Shown piece after piece: positions 25,652-34,917 of a stretch of DNA of 64,000 nt (its first letter is position 1; the number at the start of each line of letters is the position of its first letter). The notes beneath the pieces were generated by a model. The model did not search any database, was not told the origin of the DNA, and saw only the letters and a list, made by a program, of their open reading frames with translations. Both the position numbers and the translations under genes were made by a program. Where the stretch lies: contig NZ_JASE01000005.1 in NCBI RefSeq assembly GCF_000622325.1, positions 2,418,001 through 2,482,000 on the forward strand, written 5' to 3'. Source of the DNA: Sulfitobacter geojensis. GTDB taxonomy: Bacteria > Pseudomonadota > Alphaproteobacteria > Rhodobacterales > Rhodobacteraceae.

Positions 25652-26947
25652 ATGGACCCGATACGACACACGGTTGAGGACGCGGAAACACTGATCGCCA
25701 AAGGCTATTTCGAGGCGGCAGCACAGCGGCTGGATCGGGCGATTGAACGCTACGGCGCACGCCCTTGGCTTGTTGGTCTGCGCCACAAACACCGTCTGGA
25801 ACACGTGCCGACCGGCCAAGCGGCACAACCACAATCGGCGGGGGATACAAATTATGCCAGGCTCTCAACGGCATCCGCACAGCCCTACCAAGTTCAAAGC
25901 CTTTCGGATTGGCCGCCCTTCCAACCGCCCCTGCCACCGGACGTCGGGGCCTATTACATGTTCCACGACACCATACCGGATCAGCCCCCGCAGCCGGCGC
26001 GCCGCTTGTATCGCATCCCCAATGCCACACTCAGTATTGATCGCACCCGCGGCCGGCTTTCGGGGTTCTACATCTTCGATGAGGAAGGCAACCACCTGCC
26101 CGAGTTGTCCTTCGGCACGACGCCCTTTCGTTTGCGCAGCGGTATTCACAACCTGCACCAGCCGGTCGGTTTCATCGACGACCGGTTCTCCAAATTCAAC
26201 GTTTGCCATCTGTGGTTCGACAAACTGCCGCGCATCTTTGAGCTGCGCGAGGGAGCCCCTGATCTGTCGCAGTTTCTGATGACAACGGACACCAGCTATA
26301 CCGCTGAAATCATGGAGACTTTGGGGATTTCGCTTGTCAGTCACAGCGGTTTTACCGGCCCCGAAATAACCCTGCGCATGCCCGAACTTGTGATCAGTTC
26401 GAATTCGGTGCGCACCGCACATCCCGCCCATCAGTGTTACCGCCACTTTGCCCGTCCTGTCGCCGCCCTGAACACGGCGTCCCTTGCCCCCAAAACACCG
26501 ACCAGACGGATTTATATTGACCGCAGCGCTGCGGCGACACGCCGTTTGATCAATGCAGACGCAATTTGGGCCGTGCTGCAAGCGCGCGGGTTTGAGGCGC
26601 TGCGGCTTGAAGATCTGTCATTCGCCGAACAACGCAGTGCCTTTGCCAATGCGCAAGCGGTGGTCGGTGTGCACGGCGCGGGACTGGCGAATGTGATTTT
26701 CTGCCAAACCGGCACGCCGGTGATTGAAATCCTGCCCGCCACCTATGCCACGCGCGCGTTCTGGTATGCCGCCGCGTATTTTGGCCTGAGCTATCGCCCC
26801 CTTGTCGCTGCCCTGTCGCCAGATGCAGCCCCAGTGGATTATGCGCGCTTTGTGCAAAAACGCGACCAACAGAACCGTGCAGACGTCTATGTCGATCCGG
26901 CCAAACTGTCGGCGCATCTGGACCGCGTTCTTCAGGTGGCGGATTAG
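25652..26947 (+). CDS. Glycosyltransferase family 61 protein
   Basis: The 431-residue protein ends in a GT61 (DUF563) domain, with V-G-V-H-G-A-G-L-A-N-V-I-F near residue 346 and T-P-V-I-E-I-L-P following. The first 45 residues form a TPR-like helix pair (A-E-T-L-I-A-K-G-Y-F-E-A-A). The acceptor sugar is unknown; cell-surface polysaccharide is plausible. The ribosome site is weak. The stop overlaps the end of the convergent sufE gene by three bases. Confidence 0.85.
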   Translation: MDPIRHTVEDAETLIAKGYFEAAAQRLDRAIERYGARPWLVGLRHKHRLEHVPTGQAAQPQSAGDTNYARLSTASAQPYQVQSLSDWPPFQPPLPPDVGAYYMFHDTIPDQPPQPARRLYRIPNATLSIDRTRGRLSGFYIFDEEGNHLPELSFGTTPFRLRSGIHNLHQPVGFIDDRFSKFNVCHLWFDKLPRIFELREGAPDLSQFLMTTDTSYTAEIMETLGISLVSHSGFTGPEITLRMPELVISSNSVRTAHPAHQCYRHFARPVAALNTASLAPKTPTRRIYIDRSAAATRRLINADAIWAVLQARGFEALRLEDLSFAEQRSAFANAQAVVGVHGAGLANVIFCQTGTPVIEILPATYATRAFWYAAAYFGLSYRPLVAALSPDAAPVDYARFVQKRDQQNRADVYVDPAKLSAHLDRVLQVAD

Positions 26948-27351
26948 GTCGCGGCTGCGGTCTCCCGCACCCGTTCAATCATCGCGCGCAACCCGTTGGA
27001 ACGCTGGGCAGAAAGGTGATCGTTCAAGCCCAAACGCCCCATTTCGGCGCGCGCATCGACCGCCAGCACTTCTGCGGGGGTCAGCCCGTTATAGAGAATC
27101 CGCAGCACCGCGATCAGCCCCGACACGATCATCGCATCGGACGCACCGTCGAAATGCAGCTTGCTGTCTTCGACTTGGGCATGCAGCCAGACCTGCGAGG
27201 CGCAGCCGTCCACCTTGGTCGCAGGGACGCGCAACGCCTCTTCAAGCGCCTCCATCGCCTTGCCCTGATCAATCACATGGCGGTAACGGTCTTCCCAATC
27301 GTCCAGAAATTCAAAATCCTCGACAAGCTCTTCAAACGCGGCATTGGCCAT
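26944..27351 (-). CDS. sufE: SufE family sulfur acceptor protein
   Basis: SufE takes sulfur from the cysteine desulfurase SufS and passes it to the Fe-S scaffold. The 135-residue product has the active-site V-D-G-C-A-S-Q-V-W near residue 49, and F-D-G-A-S-D-A-M-I-V-S-G-L and L-S-A-Q-R-S-N-G-L, all family features. I chose the ATG with AGAGGTG upstream over one 75 bases earlier. No other suf gene is in the window. Confidence 0.93.
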   Translation of the reverse strand: MANAAFEELVEDFEFLDDWEDRYRHVIDQGKAMEALEEALRVPATKVDGCASQVWLHAQVEDSKLHFDGASDAMIVSGLIAVLRILYNGLTPAEVLAVDARAEMGRLGLNDHLSAQRSNGLRAMIERVRETAAAT

Positions 27352-27472
27352 CTGTACACCTCTTTCGACTTGCCCCAGACCTAGGAGCGCAACCGGCAAA
27401 GGTCCAGCCCCCTTCCCAAGGCCCACATGATAGGGTACTCAAATCCCGAGCAGATTTTCCAAGGCGGCCCCC

Positions 27473-27991
27473 ATGCGCAAGACAATTCCACTCCTCCTCG
27501 CAACGACCCTTGGCTTGGGTGCCTGCACCACGCTCAGCGAAAGCCGCGTGAACCCGCTGAACTGGTTCGGCCAGTCGCGATCGGAACCGGTGGCACAGGT
27601 CGTTAATACGAACCCGCTAATTCCCAGAAGCGGCGGATTGTTTGCCAATAGACGTGCGGCTGATGCGGTTTATAACGGGCGTCCCTTTGAACAGGTCACC
27701 AATCTGACGATCGAACGTGTCCCCGGCGGTGCGGTTATCCGCGCCACAGGTCTGGCCGCCCGCCAAGGCATTTATGCGGTGCAGTTGACGCCTGAAAACG
27801 AGGAAGAGTTGCCGGTAGACGGTGTATTGACCTACCGGCTTGAAGGGGTGCGTCCGACGGCCGCGACGGCCATCGGGACCAAACCGACACGCGAAGTGAT
27901 TGCAGCGCGTCACGTAACCGACCAGCAGTTGGCAGGTGTGCGGCGCATCCGCGTTGAGGGTCAACTCAACGCGCAGGTCGCCAGACGCTAA
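27473..27991 (+). CDS. Putative lipoprotein
   Basis: The 172-residue precursor has a signal peptide ending in the lipobox L-G-A-C (Cys at 18) and then T-T-L-S-E-S-R-V-N-P-L-N-W-F-G. The mature part is predicted mainly beta, with Y-A-V-Q-L-T-P-E-N-E-E-E-L-P-V-D-G near residue 102. The N-P-L-N-W-F-G segment recurs in Rhodobacterales proteins I recall but cannot name. Its function is unknown. It converges on ridA with 6 bases between the stops. Confidence 0.7.
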   Translation: MRKTIPLLLATTLGLGACTTLSESRVNPLNWFGQSRSEPVAQVVNTNPLIPRSGGLFANRRAADAVYNGRPFEQVTNLTIERVPGGAVIRATGLAARQGIYAVQLTPENEEELPVDGVLTYRLEGVRPTAATAIGTKPTREVIAARHVTDQQLAGVRRIRVEGQLNAQVARR

Positions 27992-27997
27992 GCGCGG

Positions 27998-28345
27998 TTA
28001 CTTCGCCGCTGTCACGATGATTTCAACAGTGAATTCCGGCTTGGCCAATTTGGCCTCGCCGCAAGCACGTGCGGGCGCATGGCCTTCTGGCACCCAAGCG
28101 TCCCAAACGCCATTCATCTCGGCAAAATCATCCATGCTGTGCAGCCAGATGACGGATTGCAGGATGCGCGTCTTGTCTGATCCGACTTCGGCCAGCAGCG
28201 CGTCAATCTGATCCAGACAATCCTGCGTTTGCTGCGCAACAGAGGCACCAGCAGTGCCGACCTGACCGGCCAGATAGATCGTATCGCCATGGGTCACAAT
28301 CTGGCTCATACGTTGGTTGGAATGATAGCGCGTGATCTCGGACAT
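27998..28345 (-). CDS. RidA family protein
   Basis: RidA proteins hydrolyse reactive enamine/imine intermediates from PLP enzymes. The 115 residues include Y-L-A-G-Q-V near residue 24 and Q-T-Q-D-C-L-D-Q-I-D near 40. The usual active-site arginine region near the end reads A-R-A-C-G-E-A-K-L-A-K-P. It is the subgroup lacking the archetypal R-x-C-V-E, so deaminase activity is uncertain. It sits 38 bases after rnd on the same strand and is likely co-transcribed. Confidence 0.87.
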   Translation of the reverse strand: MSEITRYHSNQRMSQIVTHGDTIYLAGQVGTAGASVAQQTQDCLDQIDALLAEVGSDKTRILQSVIWLHSMDDFAEMNGVWDAWVPEGHAPARACGEAKLAKPEFTVEIIVTAAK

Positions 28346-28383
28346 CGTATTTTCCTTGTTTATCAAAATATTGGGCTTAGGTC

Positions 28384-29541
28384 TTAAACCTCGACCACTT
28401 GCACATCGTTGCCGTTCGCCGTCAGCGCAATCTTGCCCTCGCACAGGCGCAACGCATCGGTGCCAAACACCTCAAGCCGCCAGCCCTTCAAGGCCGGCAC
28501 ATTGCGCATGCCCCCCGCGATCGCATCCAGATCAGACGCCGGTGCGATCAGTTTCGCCGCAACGCCGGCCTGTTCGGTTTTCGCCTTCAGCAATACCCGC
28601 AACAGGTCAGCCAACGCAGGGTTGACCTGCAGTTTTTCGCGGCTGCGGTCGGGTTTTGGCAGGTCTTCAGGCTTTGCTTTTACGCCCTTGGCGATCCCGG
28701 CCAGAATACCTTCGGCGATGTCGCCCTTCCGGGCTTCGCGCAACAGCAACCGCGCACGGCTTAGTTCTTCGTGGTTGGTGGGTTTCAGACTGGCCAGTTC
28801 AACCAGCGCATCGTCCTTATACACACGGTTGCGCGGCACATTGCGTTTCTGCGCGTAATCCTCGCGAAAGGCCGCCAGTTCGCGCACAATGCCAAGGAAT
28901 TTCGGCGAATTCGTCCGCGTCTTGACCCGTTTCCATGCATCTTGCGGCGCTGTGATATAGGTGTCGGGCGAGGTCAGGATGGTCAGCTCTTCCTTGACCC
29001 AACGCGCCCGCCCGCTTTCTTCCAGCTTTTCGGCCAGAAACTCGTAAATCTGGCGCAGATGCGTCACGTCGGCCAGCGCGTATTTCTTTTGCGCTTCAGA
29101 CAAGGGGCGGCGCGACCAATCGGTGAACCGCGATGACTTGTCTACGCCCTCATGGCAAATCTTGCGCACCAGTGTTTCATACCCCACCTGTTCGCCAAAG
29201 CCGCACACCATGGCCGCGACCTGTGTGTCAAACAGCGGTTCAGGAAAGACCTGCGCATCGACAAAGAAAATTTCCAGATCCTGACGTGCCGCGTGAAATA
29301 CCTTGACCACAGATGTGTCGCGAAACAGATCATAAAGCGGTTCAAGTGAAATACCGTCAGACAAGGGATCCAGCAAAACCGCGCCGGAATCGTCAGTTCC
29401 CGGCATCGCCAGTTGCACCAGACAAAGCTTGGAGTAATAGGTCCGCTCGCGCAAAAACTCTGTATCTACAGTGACATAGGGGTGCTGTGCGGCCTGCGCG
29501 CAAAATTCAGCGAGGTCGGCGGTTGTTGTTATTGTTTTCAT
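28384..29541 (-). CDS. rnd: Ribonuclease D
   Basis: RNase D is a 3'-5' exonuclease that trims tRNA precursors. The DEDDy residues are visible: V-T-V-D-T-E-F-L near residue 24, F-H-A-A-R-Q-D-L near 82, and Y-A-L-A-D-V-T-H near 150 (the Y-x-x-x-D pair). An HRDC domain follows from about 205. The length of 385 is normal. It lies 72 bases after purN. Confidence 0.95.
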   Translation of the reverse strand: MKTITTTADLAEFCAQAAQHPYVTVDTEFLRERTYYSKLCLVQLAMPGTDDSGAVLLDPLSDGISLEPLYDLFRDTSVVKVFHAARQDLEIFFVDAQVFPEPLFDTQVAAMVCGFGEQVGYETLVRKICHEGVDKSSRFTDWSRRPLSEAQKKYALADVTHLRQIYEFLAEKLEESGRARWVKEELTILTSPDTYITAPQDAWKRVKTRTNSPKFLGIVRELAAFREDYAQKRNVPRNRVYKDDALVELASLKPTNHEELSRARLLLREARKGDIAEGILAGIAKGVKAKPEDLPKPDRSREKLQVNPALADLLRVLLKAKTEQAGVAAKLIAPASDLDAIAGGMRNVPALKGWRLEVFGTDALRLCEGKIALTANGNDVQVVEV

Positions 29542-29613
29542 GGTCTCACTTCGCGAAGAAAAGTCTGTCCTGTCTATCCTGAATAGCTACATCACAGGAA
29601 AATGATTGACCAG

Positions 29614-30231
29614 TCAGCCTTGCAACAACAACGGCTTGCGGTTGCCTGCAGCAAAGCGGCGCAATACGGCAGGATAAAGCTGGTGTTCCAGCGTGAGCAC
29701 CCGCGCCGCCAGCGTTTCAGCGGTGTCTTCGGCGGCGATCTCCAAGCTGGCCTGCCCAAGGATCGGCCCGTCATCCAGCGCCGCTGTGACCTCATGGACC
29801 GTACAGCCGTGGCGCGCATCGCCTGCATCCAACGCGCGTTGGTGCGTGTGCAAGCCTTTGTATTTAGGCAGTAACGACGGATGGATATTGATCATCCGGC
29901 CCGCCCATTGGTCCGTAAACCCCCCCGTCAGTTTACGCATGAAACCGGCCAGACAGATCATGTCAGGCGCATGCGGGGCCAAGACGGCGCTGATCGCTTG
30001 CTCAAACGCTGTGCGATCCCCCGCAAAGGGACGGTGATCCACCACTTCTGTGGGAATGCCGCGCGCTTTTGCCCATGCGATCCCGCCGGCATCAACCTGA
30101 TTTGAAAACACAACACAGGGCCGCGCGGGGTGGTCTTGTGACGGAGGTGCGTCCGGCGCTGTCATATCTTCGACCAGCGCCCGCATGTTGGACCCGCCAC
30201 CGGACAGGAAAATCGCAACCCGTGTGGTCAA
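29614..30231 (-). CDS. purN: Phosphoribosylglycinamide formyltransferase
   Basis: PurN transfers a formyl group from 10-formyl-THF to GAR, the third step of purine synthesis. The 205 residues contain F-L-S-G-G-G-S-N-M near the start, the catalytic segment [14 protein letters not shown] near 113-126, and G-C-T-V-H-E-V-T near 143. It overlaps the end of purM by ATGA. Confidence 0.97.
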   Translation of the reverse strand: MTTRVAIFLSGGGSNMRALVEDMTAPDAPPSQDHPARPCVVFSNQVDAGGIAWAKARGIPTEVVDHRPFAGDRTAFEQAISAVLAPHAPDMICLAGFMRKLTGGFTDQWAGRMINIHPSLLPKYKGLHTHQRALDAGDARHGCTVHEVTAALDDGPILGQASLEIAAEDTAETLAARVLTLEHQLYPAVLRRFAAGNRKPLLLQG

Positions 30232-31268
30232 AGCAGACTGCCCTTATAGGTGACCCCTGCCCCTGCAGTGATCCGACCCATTTCAAAGGCATGATGACCG
30301 TCTGTTGCAAATGCCGCCTTTGCCGCGTCGACCTGATCGGCGGCAACAACGGAGATCATGCCAACACCGGAGTTAAAGGTTTTAAGCAGTTCGGCCTCGG
30401 CCATGCCGCCCGTGGCTGCCAACCATTTAAAGACCGGCGGTAAATCCCATGCGGTCAGGTCAATCTCGGCCCCCAGACCTTCGGGCAGAACCCGTGGCAG
30501 GTTTTCGGTAAGCCCCCCGCCGGTGATATGGGCCAATGCCGCGACGCAATCGCCCCGCAAGGCCGCAACCGCACCTTTGACGTATAGTTTTGTCGGCGTC
30601 AGCAGCGCCGCACCCAGCGTGCCCTCGCCCCACGGACAGGCATCTTCCCACGCCAGACCGGAGGTTTCGACAATCCGGCGCACCAGTGAATACCCGTTGG
30701 AATGCACACCATCGCTGGGCAAGCCCAACAAAACATCCCCCTCAGAGACATCGCGCGGCAACTCCGTGCCCCGCTCCATTGCACCAACAGAAAAGCCCGC
30801 CAGATCGAAATCACCGGCATGATACATCCCCGGCATCTCGGCGGTTTCGCCGCCGATCAGCGCGCAACCGGACAGGGCGCAGCCCTCGGCGATGCCTTCG
30901 ATGATGCGCGTCGCCTGATCCAGCTCCAGCTTGCCGGTTGCGAAATAGTCGAGGAAAAACAATGGTTCAGCCCCTTGGCAGACCAGATCGTTGACGCACA
31001 TCGCCACCAGATCAATGCCAATCCCGTCGACATTGCCGGTGTCAATCGCGATGCGCAGCTTGGTGCCCACACCGTCTGTGGCGGCGACCAGCACTGGGTC
31101 GACAAACCCCGCAGCCTTCAGATCAAACAGCGCGCCGAACCCGCCTAAACCGGACATGGTGCCGGGCCGCGCGGTACGTTTTGCCGCCGGTTTGATCCGC
31201 TCAACAAGCGCGTTTCCTGCGTCGATATCGACGCCTGCATCAGCGTAGGTCAACCCGTTCTTTGTCAT
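30228..31268 (-). CDS. purM: AIR synthetase (phosphoribosylformylglycinamidine cyclo-ligase)
   Basis: PurM closes the imidazole ring of FGAM using ATP. The 346-residue product has the start [25 protein letters not shown] near residue 60, and [12 protein letters not shown] near 135. I use the ATG at 31268 rather than one 24 bases upstream because homologues begin here. It is the first gene of a purM-purN pair. Confidence 0.97.
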   Translation of the reverse strand: MTKNGLTYADAGVDIDAGNALVERIKPAAKRTARPGTMSGLGGFGALFDLKAAGFVDPVLVAATDGVGTKLRIAIDTGNVDGIGIDLVAMCVNDLVCQGAEPLFFLDYFATGKLELDQATRIIEGIAEGCALSGCALIGGETAEMPGMYHAGDFDLAGFSVGAMERGTELPRDVSEGDVLLGLPSDGVHSNGYSLVRRIVETSGLAWEDACPWGEGTLGAALLTPTKLYVKGAVAALRGDCVAALAHITGGGLTENLPRVLPEGLGAEIDLTAWDLPPVFKWLAATGGMAEAELLKTFNSGVGMISVVAADQVDAAKAAFATDGHHAFEMGRITAGAGVTYKGSLL

Positions 31269-31361
31269 GCGTGATCCCCAGTGTTCAGACAATGACGCCG
31301 CGATACCCTATCAACCCCAGCCAAGCAACCACGCGGGTGCCGACAAATGCGCGCGAGAACG

Positions 31362-31389
31362 AAAAACGGAGGGCACATGGCCCCCCGTT
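31362..31389 (-). terminator. Terminator after the OmpA-like gene
   Basis: Read on the minus strand, a 9-bp stem (ACGGGGGGC with GCCCTCCGT, one G-T pair) precedes a five-T run, 28 bases after the stop of the OmpA-like gene. Confidence 0.75.
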
Positions 31390-31417
31390 CAAATGCTTTG
31401 CCCGAATGTGCGCCGGT

Positions 31418-32590
31418 TCAGTCGGAAACCACCTGAAAATCCACACGCGACTGCGGCAGCCCCGGTTCGCCGTCTACGTTGACCGCGTAAGAGGGCGCGC
31501 CGACCAAAATCCGGCCTTGCGTGTAGCCCGCCGACAACAAGGCATTGCGCATCGCCAAGGCCCGCAGACGACCCGTAGAAACATTTTCGCGATTGCCCGC
31601 ACGATCAGAGTGTTGCCCGACAATGCGCAGCCAAGCGCCGTCACATTGAGCCACTTCAGTAGCAAGTGCGATCACCGCGCCCATTTCACCCGCAGGTGCA
31701 ATGATCGACCCCGGTGCGTAGTACTGGCGCGCCAACGCCGCTTTGGTTGCCAGCTCCGCCACGCAATCCGCCGCGACAGGTTCCTGCCACGGCTTGGCGG
31801 AAAAGTTCACGCTGGCTTTCTGTGCCGACTGAACAATCGAAAACTCGACACGACGGTCGTAATAGGCGGCCGTTTTCTCGCCCCTGACATTGGAGGGGCG
31901 CGTATCGCCAAACCCGACTGCCGCAAAACCGGCGGTGTCGATGCCAGAGGCGGCCAGACGGTTGATCACCGCTTCCGCGCGCTGCTTGCTGAGCACCTGA
32001 TTTGAACGCGAATCCCCTGACGGATCGGAATGGCCTTCGACCTGCACGCCGAATCCGGGGCAGTCTTTCAGGACCATGCCAAGCAAACGGGCGGCAGACA
32101 GGCCTGCTTCCTCGGCGGACAGGCCACCCGTCGGGAAATATATCCGGGCGGAAGCGGCCAATTCACCCAGTTCCTGTTCGCAATTGTTCGCCACCGCCAG
32201 ATTCGCCTGCGCTGAAGCAAAGAAATCTGCCGCACTATCGCTGTCAAACGGCGCAACCTGAGCGGCAGGCGCAACCTGCGGTGCCGGTGCGACCTCTAGC
32301 AGATCAACGGGTGCGTTTCGCGTCACATCAACCGAAGCGGTATCCGCTGTGGCAGGATCGACGTCGGTGGCAGCCGCCGTCGTATCGATCGGGTTGGCCA
32401 ATGCAGCGACCACCGAAGCGTTGAACTCCGCAAGCCGTTGTTGTTCAAACTGCGCGTCTGTGATTTCGGTCTGCTGTCGGTCTGATCCGAAAAACGAAAA
32501 ACCGTTTTCGCGGTCCAGAAACCCCGTTGCGACCAACACAATCGCGGCTGTCGGCGCGATCCAGACAATATTCTCCTTGAGAAATGACAT
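31418..32590 (-). CDS. Membrane-anchored protein with two OmpA-like domains
   Basis: The 390-residue protein has one N-terminal membrane helix (about 9-25) without a clear cleavage site, an Ala/Pro/Asp-rich linker, then two OmpA-like peptidoglycan-binding modules. The first (about 130-245) has V-E-G-H-S-D-P-S-G and N-Q-V-L-S-K-Q-R-A. The second (about 255-390) has I-V-G-Q-H-S-D-R-A-G and G-R-L-R-A-L-A-M-R-N. It probably sits in the inner membrane and holds peptidoglycan on the periplasmic side. Two tandem modules are uncommon. No motor or secretion genes are adjacent. Confidence 0.8.
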   Translation of the reverse strand: MSFLKENIVWIAPTAAIVLVATGFLDRENGFSFFGSDRQQTEITDAQFEQQRLAEFNASVVAALANPIDTTAAATDVDPATADTASVDVTRNAPVDLLEVAPAPQVAPAAQVAPFDSDSAADFFASAQANLAVANNCEQELGELAASARIYFPTGGLSAEEAGLSAARLLGMVLKDCPGFGVQVEGHSDPSGDSRSNQVLSKQRAEAVINRLAASGIDTAGFAAVGFGDTRPSNVRGEKTAAYYDRRVEFSIVQSAQKASVNFSAKPWQEPVAADCVAELATKAALARQYYAPGSIIAPAGEMGAVIALATEVAQCDGAWLRIVGQHSDRAGNRENVSTGRLRALAMRNALLSAGYTQGRILVGAPSYAVNVDGEPGLPQSRVDFQVVSD

Positions 32591-32665
32591 TCTTCTTTAG
32601 TCCCCCCACTAAAATCTTCAGTTCTTTTGTTTTTAATCAGCAGCACTCACAAATACACAACCTGT

Positions 32666-32692
32666 AGTGTAGGGTCCCGGGCGATTGGTCAA
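32666..32692 (-). promoter_or_regulatory. Candidate promoter of the OmpA-like gene
   Basis: On the minus strand TTGACC is followed by TACACT after 15 bases, about 75 bases before the start codon. The spacing is short, so confidence is low. Confidence 0.3.
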
Positions 32693-32843
32693 GATAAAGT
32701 AGGCAAATCAAGGGAAAAGTGCCAATATTTTCGGCGGGATCACCCGTTTGAGGTGGGTTCGATGGCAGGGTCAGGCAAAACCACATTGCCACCCTCAAAT
32801 TGCGCCGCCCCGACGGTTACGGCGCAAAAACACGTGCCAAGCC

Positions 32844-32872
32844 TTGACGAAACCATTACCGCAGAATACCCC
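32844..32872 (+). promoter_or_regulatory. Candidate promoter of the CAT-anticodon tRNA gene
   Basis: TTGACG, 17 bases, then TACCCC, ending 12 bases before the tRNA. The position is right for a tRNA promoter; the -10 match is poor. Confidence 0.4.
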
Positions 32873-32884
32873 CAGCGCCATGGC

Positions 32885-32961
32885 GGGCCTGTAGCTCAAC
32901 TGGTTAGAGCAGAGCGCTCATAACGCTTTGGTTGCGGGTTCAAGTCCTGCCGGGCCTACCA
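32885..32961 (+). tRNA. tRNA with CAT anticodon (Met elongator or Ile2)
   Basis: The 77-base cloverleaf is complete. The acceptor GGGCCTG pairs with CGGGCCT, with a G-T first pair; the anticodon loop is CTCATAA; the T arm is GCGGG-TTCAAGT-CCTGC; and CCA is encoded. CAT may read AUG, or AUA if the C is modified to lysidine by TilS. The extra-loop bases resemble E. coli tRNA-Ile2, but I cannot decide by eye. Confidence 0.93.
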
Positions 32962-32999
32962 TTTCACCGCCAGTTCGCCGCTGCCCTAACGGGGTGCAG

Positions 33000-33449
33000 C
33001 TATCGATTGGCACTGACGTACCAGTTCACCGTCATTTCAACGACCGTATCACCGGACGAATCACGGATATCTACCTGCACGTCAAATGCGACTTTACCCT
33101 CCGCGCTGATTGCTGCCATCAAAGCCGCACCGTCCCGCGACGTTTTGGCGTGCGCTGTCAGCTTGCCCTTGGCCACCTTTTTGAACGCGATACTGGCAAC
33201 AGCTGCAACAGGGCGCATGTTCAGGATGACCGGAGCCAGCGCCCCCGCCATCGCTGCACCGGATGCCGCCTCGCCCAGCGTGAACATCGCGCCTGCGTGC
33301 ATCGACTGGATGTGGTTGGACACTTCGTCGCGCTGGTCCAGTTCCGCGCTGGCCGTCCCATCCGCGATCTCGAGCAGTTTAACGCCGACGTGGTTGGCAA
33401 ATGGCACAGCAGTGTCGAGGTGGGATTTGATCATGTCGAATGGGGTCAC
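33000..33449 (-). CDS. Hotdog-fold thioesterase (PaaI/DUF4442 type)
   Basis: The 149-residue protein has a hotdog layout: N-H-V-G-V-K-L-L-E-I near residue 19, then the central helix S-M-H-A-G-A-M-F-T-L-G-E-A-A-S-G near 48-63. It probably hydrolyses an acyl-CoA, but the acyl group is unknown. The start is GTG, chosen because AGGAG lies 7 bases before it; in-frame sequence upstream looks non-coding. It lies about 97 bases after the histidine kinase gene. Confidence 0.83.
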   Translation of the reverse strand: MTPFDMIKSHLDTAVPFANHVGVKLLEIADGTASAELDQRDEVSNHIQSMHAGAMFTLGEAASGAAMAGALAPVILNMRPVAAVASIAFKKVAKGKLTAHAKTSRDGAALMAAISAEGKVAFDVQVDIRDSSGDTVVEMTVNWYVSANR

Positions 33450-33546
33450 GGGATGCTCCTGTCGTTGTTGCGCGCAAGGTGACGGGTTCACCTGAGCACT
33501 GCAATCCTTCCGCAGGGTCGCTGCGGTCTTTCAATACAGGCGCATC

Positions 33547-34872
33547 CTAGCGCGCGATCACGATGTCGGCCCGCAACCCGCCCATGCGGCGCGATTCGCC
33601 CAGACGCAGCACCCCGCCATGCGCACGCGCAATATCGGTCGCAATCGCCAGACCCAGACCAACACCGCCGCCCAGATCCTGATTGCGCGACGGATCAAGA
33701 CGGGTAAAGGCGCGCGTGGCTTCGGCGCGCCGGTCTTCGGGGATGCCCGGCCCGTCATCCTCGACCCTGAAGCGCAGCGTTTTATCGGTCAGCATCACAG
33801 ACACCTCCGCCCGCGCGCCGTACCGCACCGCATTGGAGATCAGGTTGTCAATCGCCCGCCGTATCGCCACCACCCGCAATTTAACCGTGCCCCTGCCGTC
33901 CCCTTCACGGTCAAGCAGGACAACGTCACGTCCACCGCGTTGCGCTTCGGTCACGATCTCGTTGACAAGGTCATAGGGTGTCACGTCCTCCGGCGTACCC
34001 TCGGCCGCCCCTTTGGCAAAATTCAGGAATTCATCCAGCATGCGCTGCATGTCATCCACGTCCTGCATCAAGGGGTCGGCCTCGTCGTCCTCAAGCATCG
34101 ACAGGCTAAGCCGCATCCGTGTGAGCGGCGTCCGCAGATCATGGCTGACCCCCGACAACATCAAGGTGCGCTGTTCAATGTGACGCTCGATCCGGTTGCG
34201 CATGTCAATAAAGGCATTGCCGGCGCTGCGCACCTCGACCGCACCTGACGGTGAATAGGGTTCATGCCGGCCCCGCCCGAAAGATTCAGCCACCTGAGCC
34301 AGACGTTTGATCGGCCGCAACTGGTTACGCAGATAAACAAAGGCGATGAAAGTCATCAGGAAGCCGAAGAAAATGGTGTAAACAAACAGCTGGTGTGGAT
34401 TGCTTGCTGAAATCCGACGCCGGTCAAAGGAGATTTCCAGCGGTCCTTTTTCCGTCTGCACAAATACCCGAACGAGGTTGCTGTTGTTCAGATCCAGCGC
34501 CTGAAACCCCGCCAGATGATCCGCTAGACGTCTGGCACTGACCCGCCCCGAATAATCATACCACCGCATCCGGTTGCCCGCTGGCAGGTCCGCCTTCTCC
34601 ACCGGTGTCACATCAATGGCCAGCGCCCCCAACTGCGCCGCGACTGCGGCGGGTACGCCCGCGCGATTTGGTGCGTCCTCGACTACTTCAAGCACCAGCG
34701 CCAGTTCACGCAGCACCGTATCGGTCATCTGATGGGTCACGCCCTCAAAATGGCGCTGCGCAAACAGCACGGTGACAACCAGCTGGATGATCACAACCGG
34801 CAACAGCAGGATCAGCGCGGCCCGCCCGTAAATGCCGCGCGGCATATAGTGTTTGAGCCAGAGGAAGGACAT
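33547..34872 (-). CDS. EnvZ-like sensor histidine kinase without adjacent regulator
   Basis: The roughly 441-residue kinase begins M-S-F-L-W-L-K-H-Y-M-P-R and has a membrane helix (about 17-38), a periplasmic part to about 155, a second helix (to about 180), a HAMP region, the H-box G-V-S-H-D-L-R-T-P-L-T-R near 243, an N-box with N-L-I-S-N-A-V-R-Y, and D-D-G-P-G-I-P with G-G-V-G-L-G-L-A-I. This layout is like EnvZ. Two GTG codons at 34890 and 34893 are alternative starts behind a G-rich stretch. No response regulator gene is next to it. Confidence 0.88.
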   Translation of the reverse strand: MSFLWLKHYMPRGIYGRAALILLLPVVIIQLVVTVLFAQRHFEGVTHQMTDTVLRELALVLEVVEDAPNRAGVPAAVAAQLGALAIDVTPVEKADLPAGNRMRWYDYSGRVSARRLADHLAGFQALDLNNSNLVRVFVQTEKGPLEISFDRRRISASNPHQLFVYTIFFGFLMTFIAFVYLRNQLRPIKRLAQVAESFGRGRHEPYSPSGAVEVRSAGNAFIDMRNRIERHIEQRTLMLSGVSHDLRTPLTRMRLSLSMLEDDEADPLMQDVDDMQRMLDEFLNFAKGAAEGTPEDVTPYDLVNEIVTEAQRGGRDVVLLDREGDGRGTVKLRVVAIRRAIDNLISNAVRYGARAEVSVMLTDKTLRFRVEDDGPGIPEDRRAEATRAFTRLDPSRNQDLGGGVGLGLAIATDIARAHGGVLRLGESRRMGGLRADIVIAR

Positions 34873-34917
34873 GAGGTAGAGCTTAGCCACCACGCCCCCC
34901 TAGTGAAAGGCCAAACC

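Larger units (their letters stand above)
32591..32884. other. 294-base gene-free region between the OmpA-like gene and the tRNA
   Basis: I see no gene here. It holds the two promoter candidates listed separately and an imperfect inverted repeat (TTTGAGG near 32748, CCTCAAA near 32793) of unknown meaning. Confidence 0.5.
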
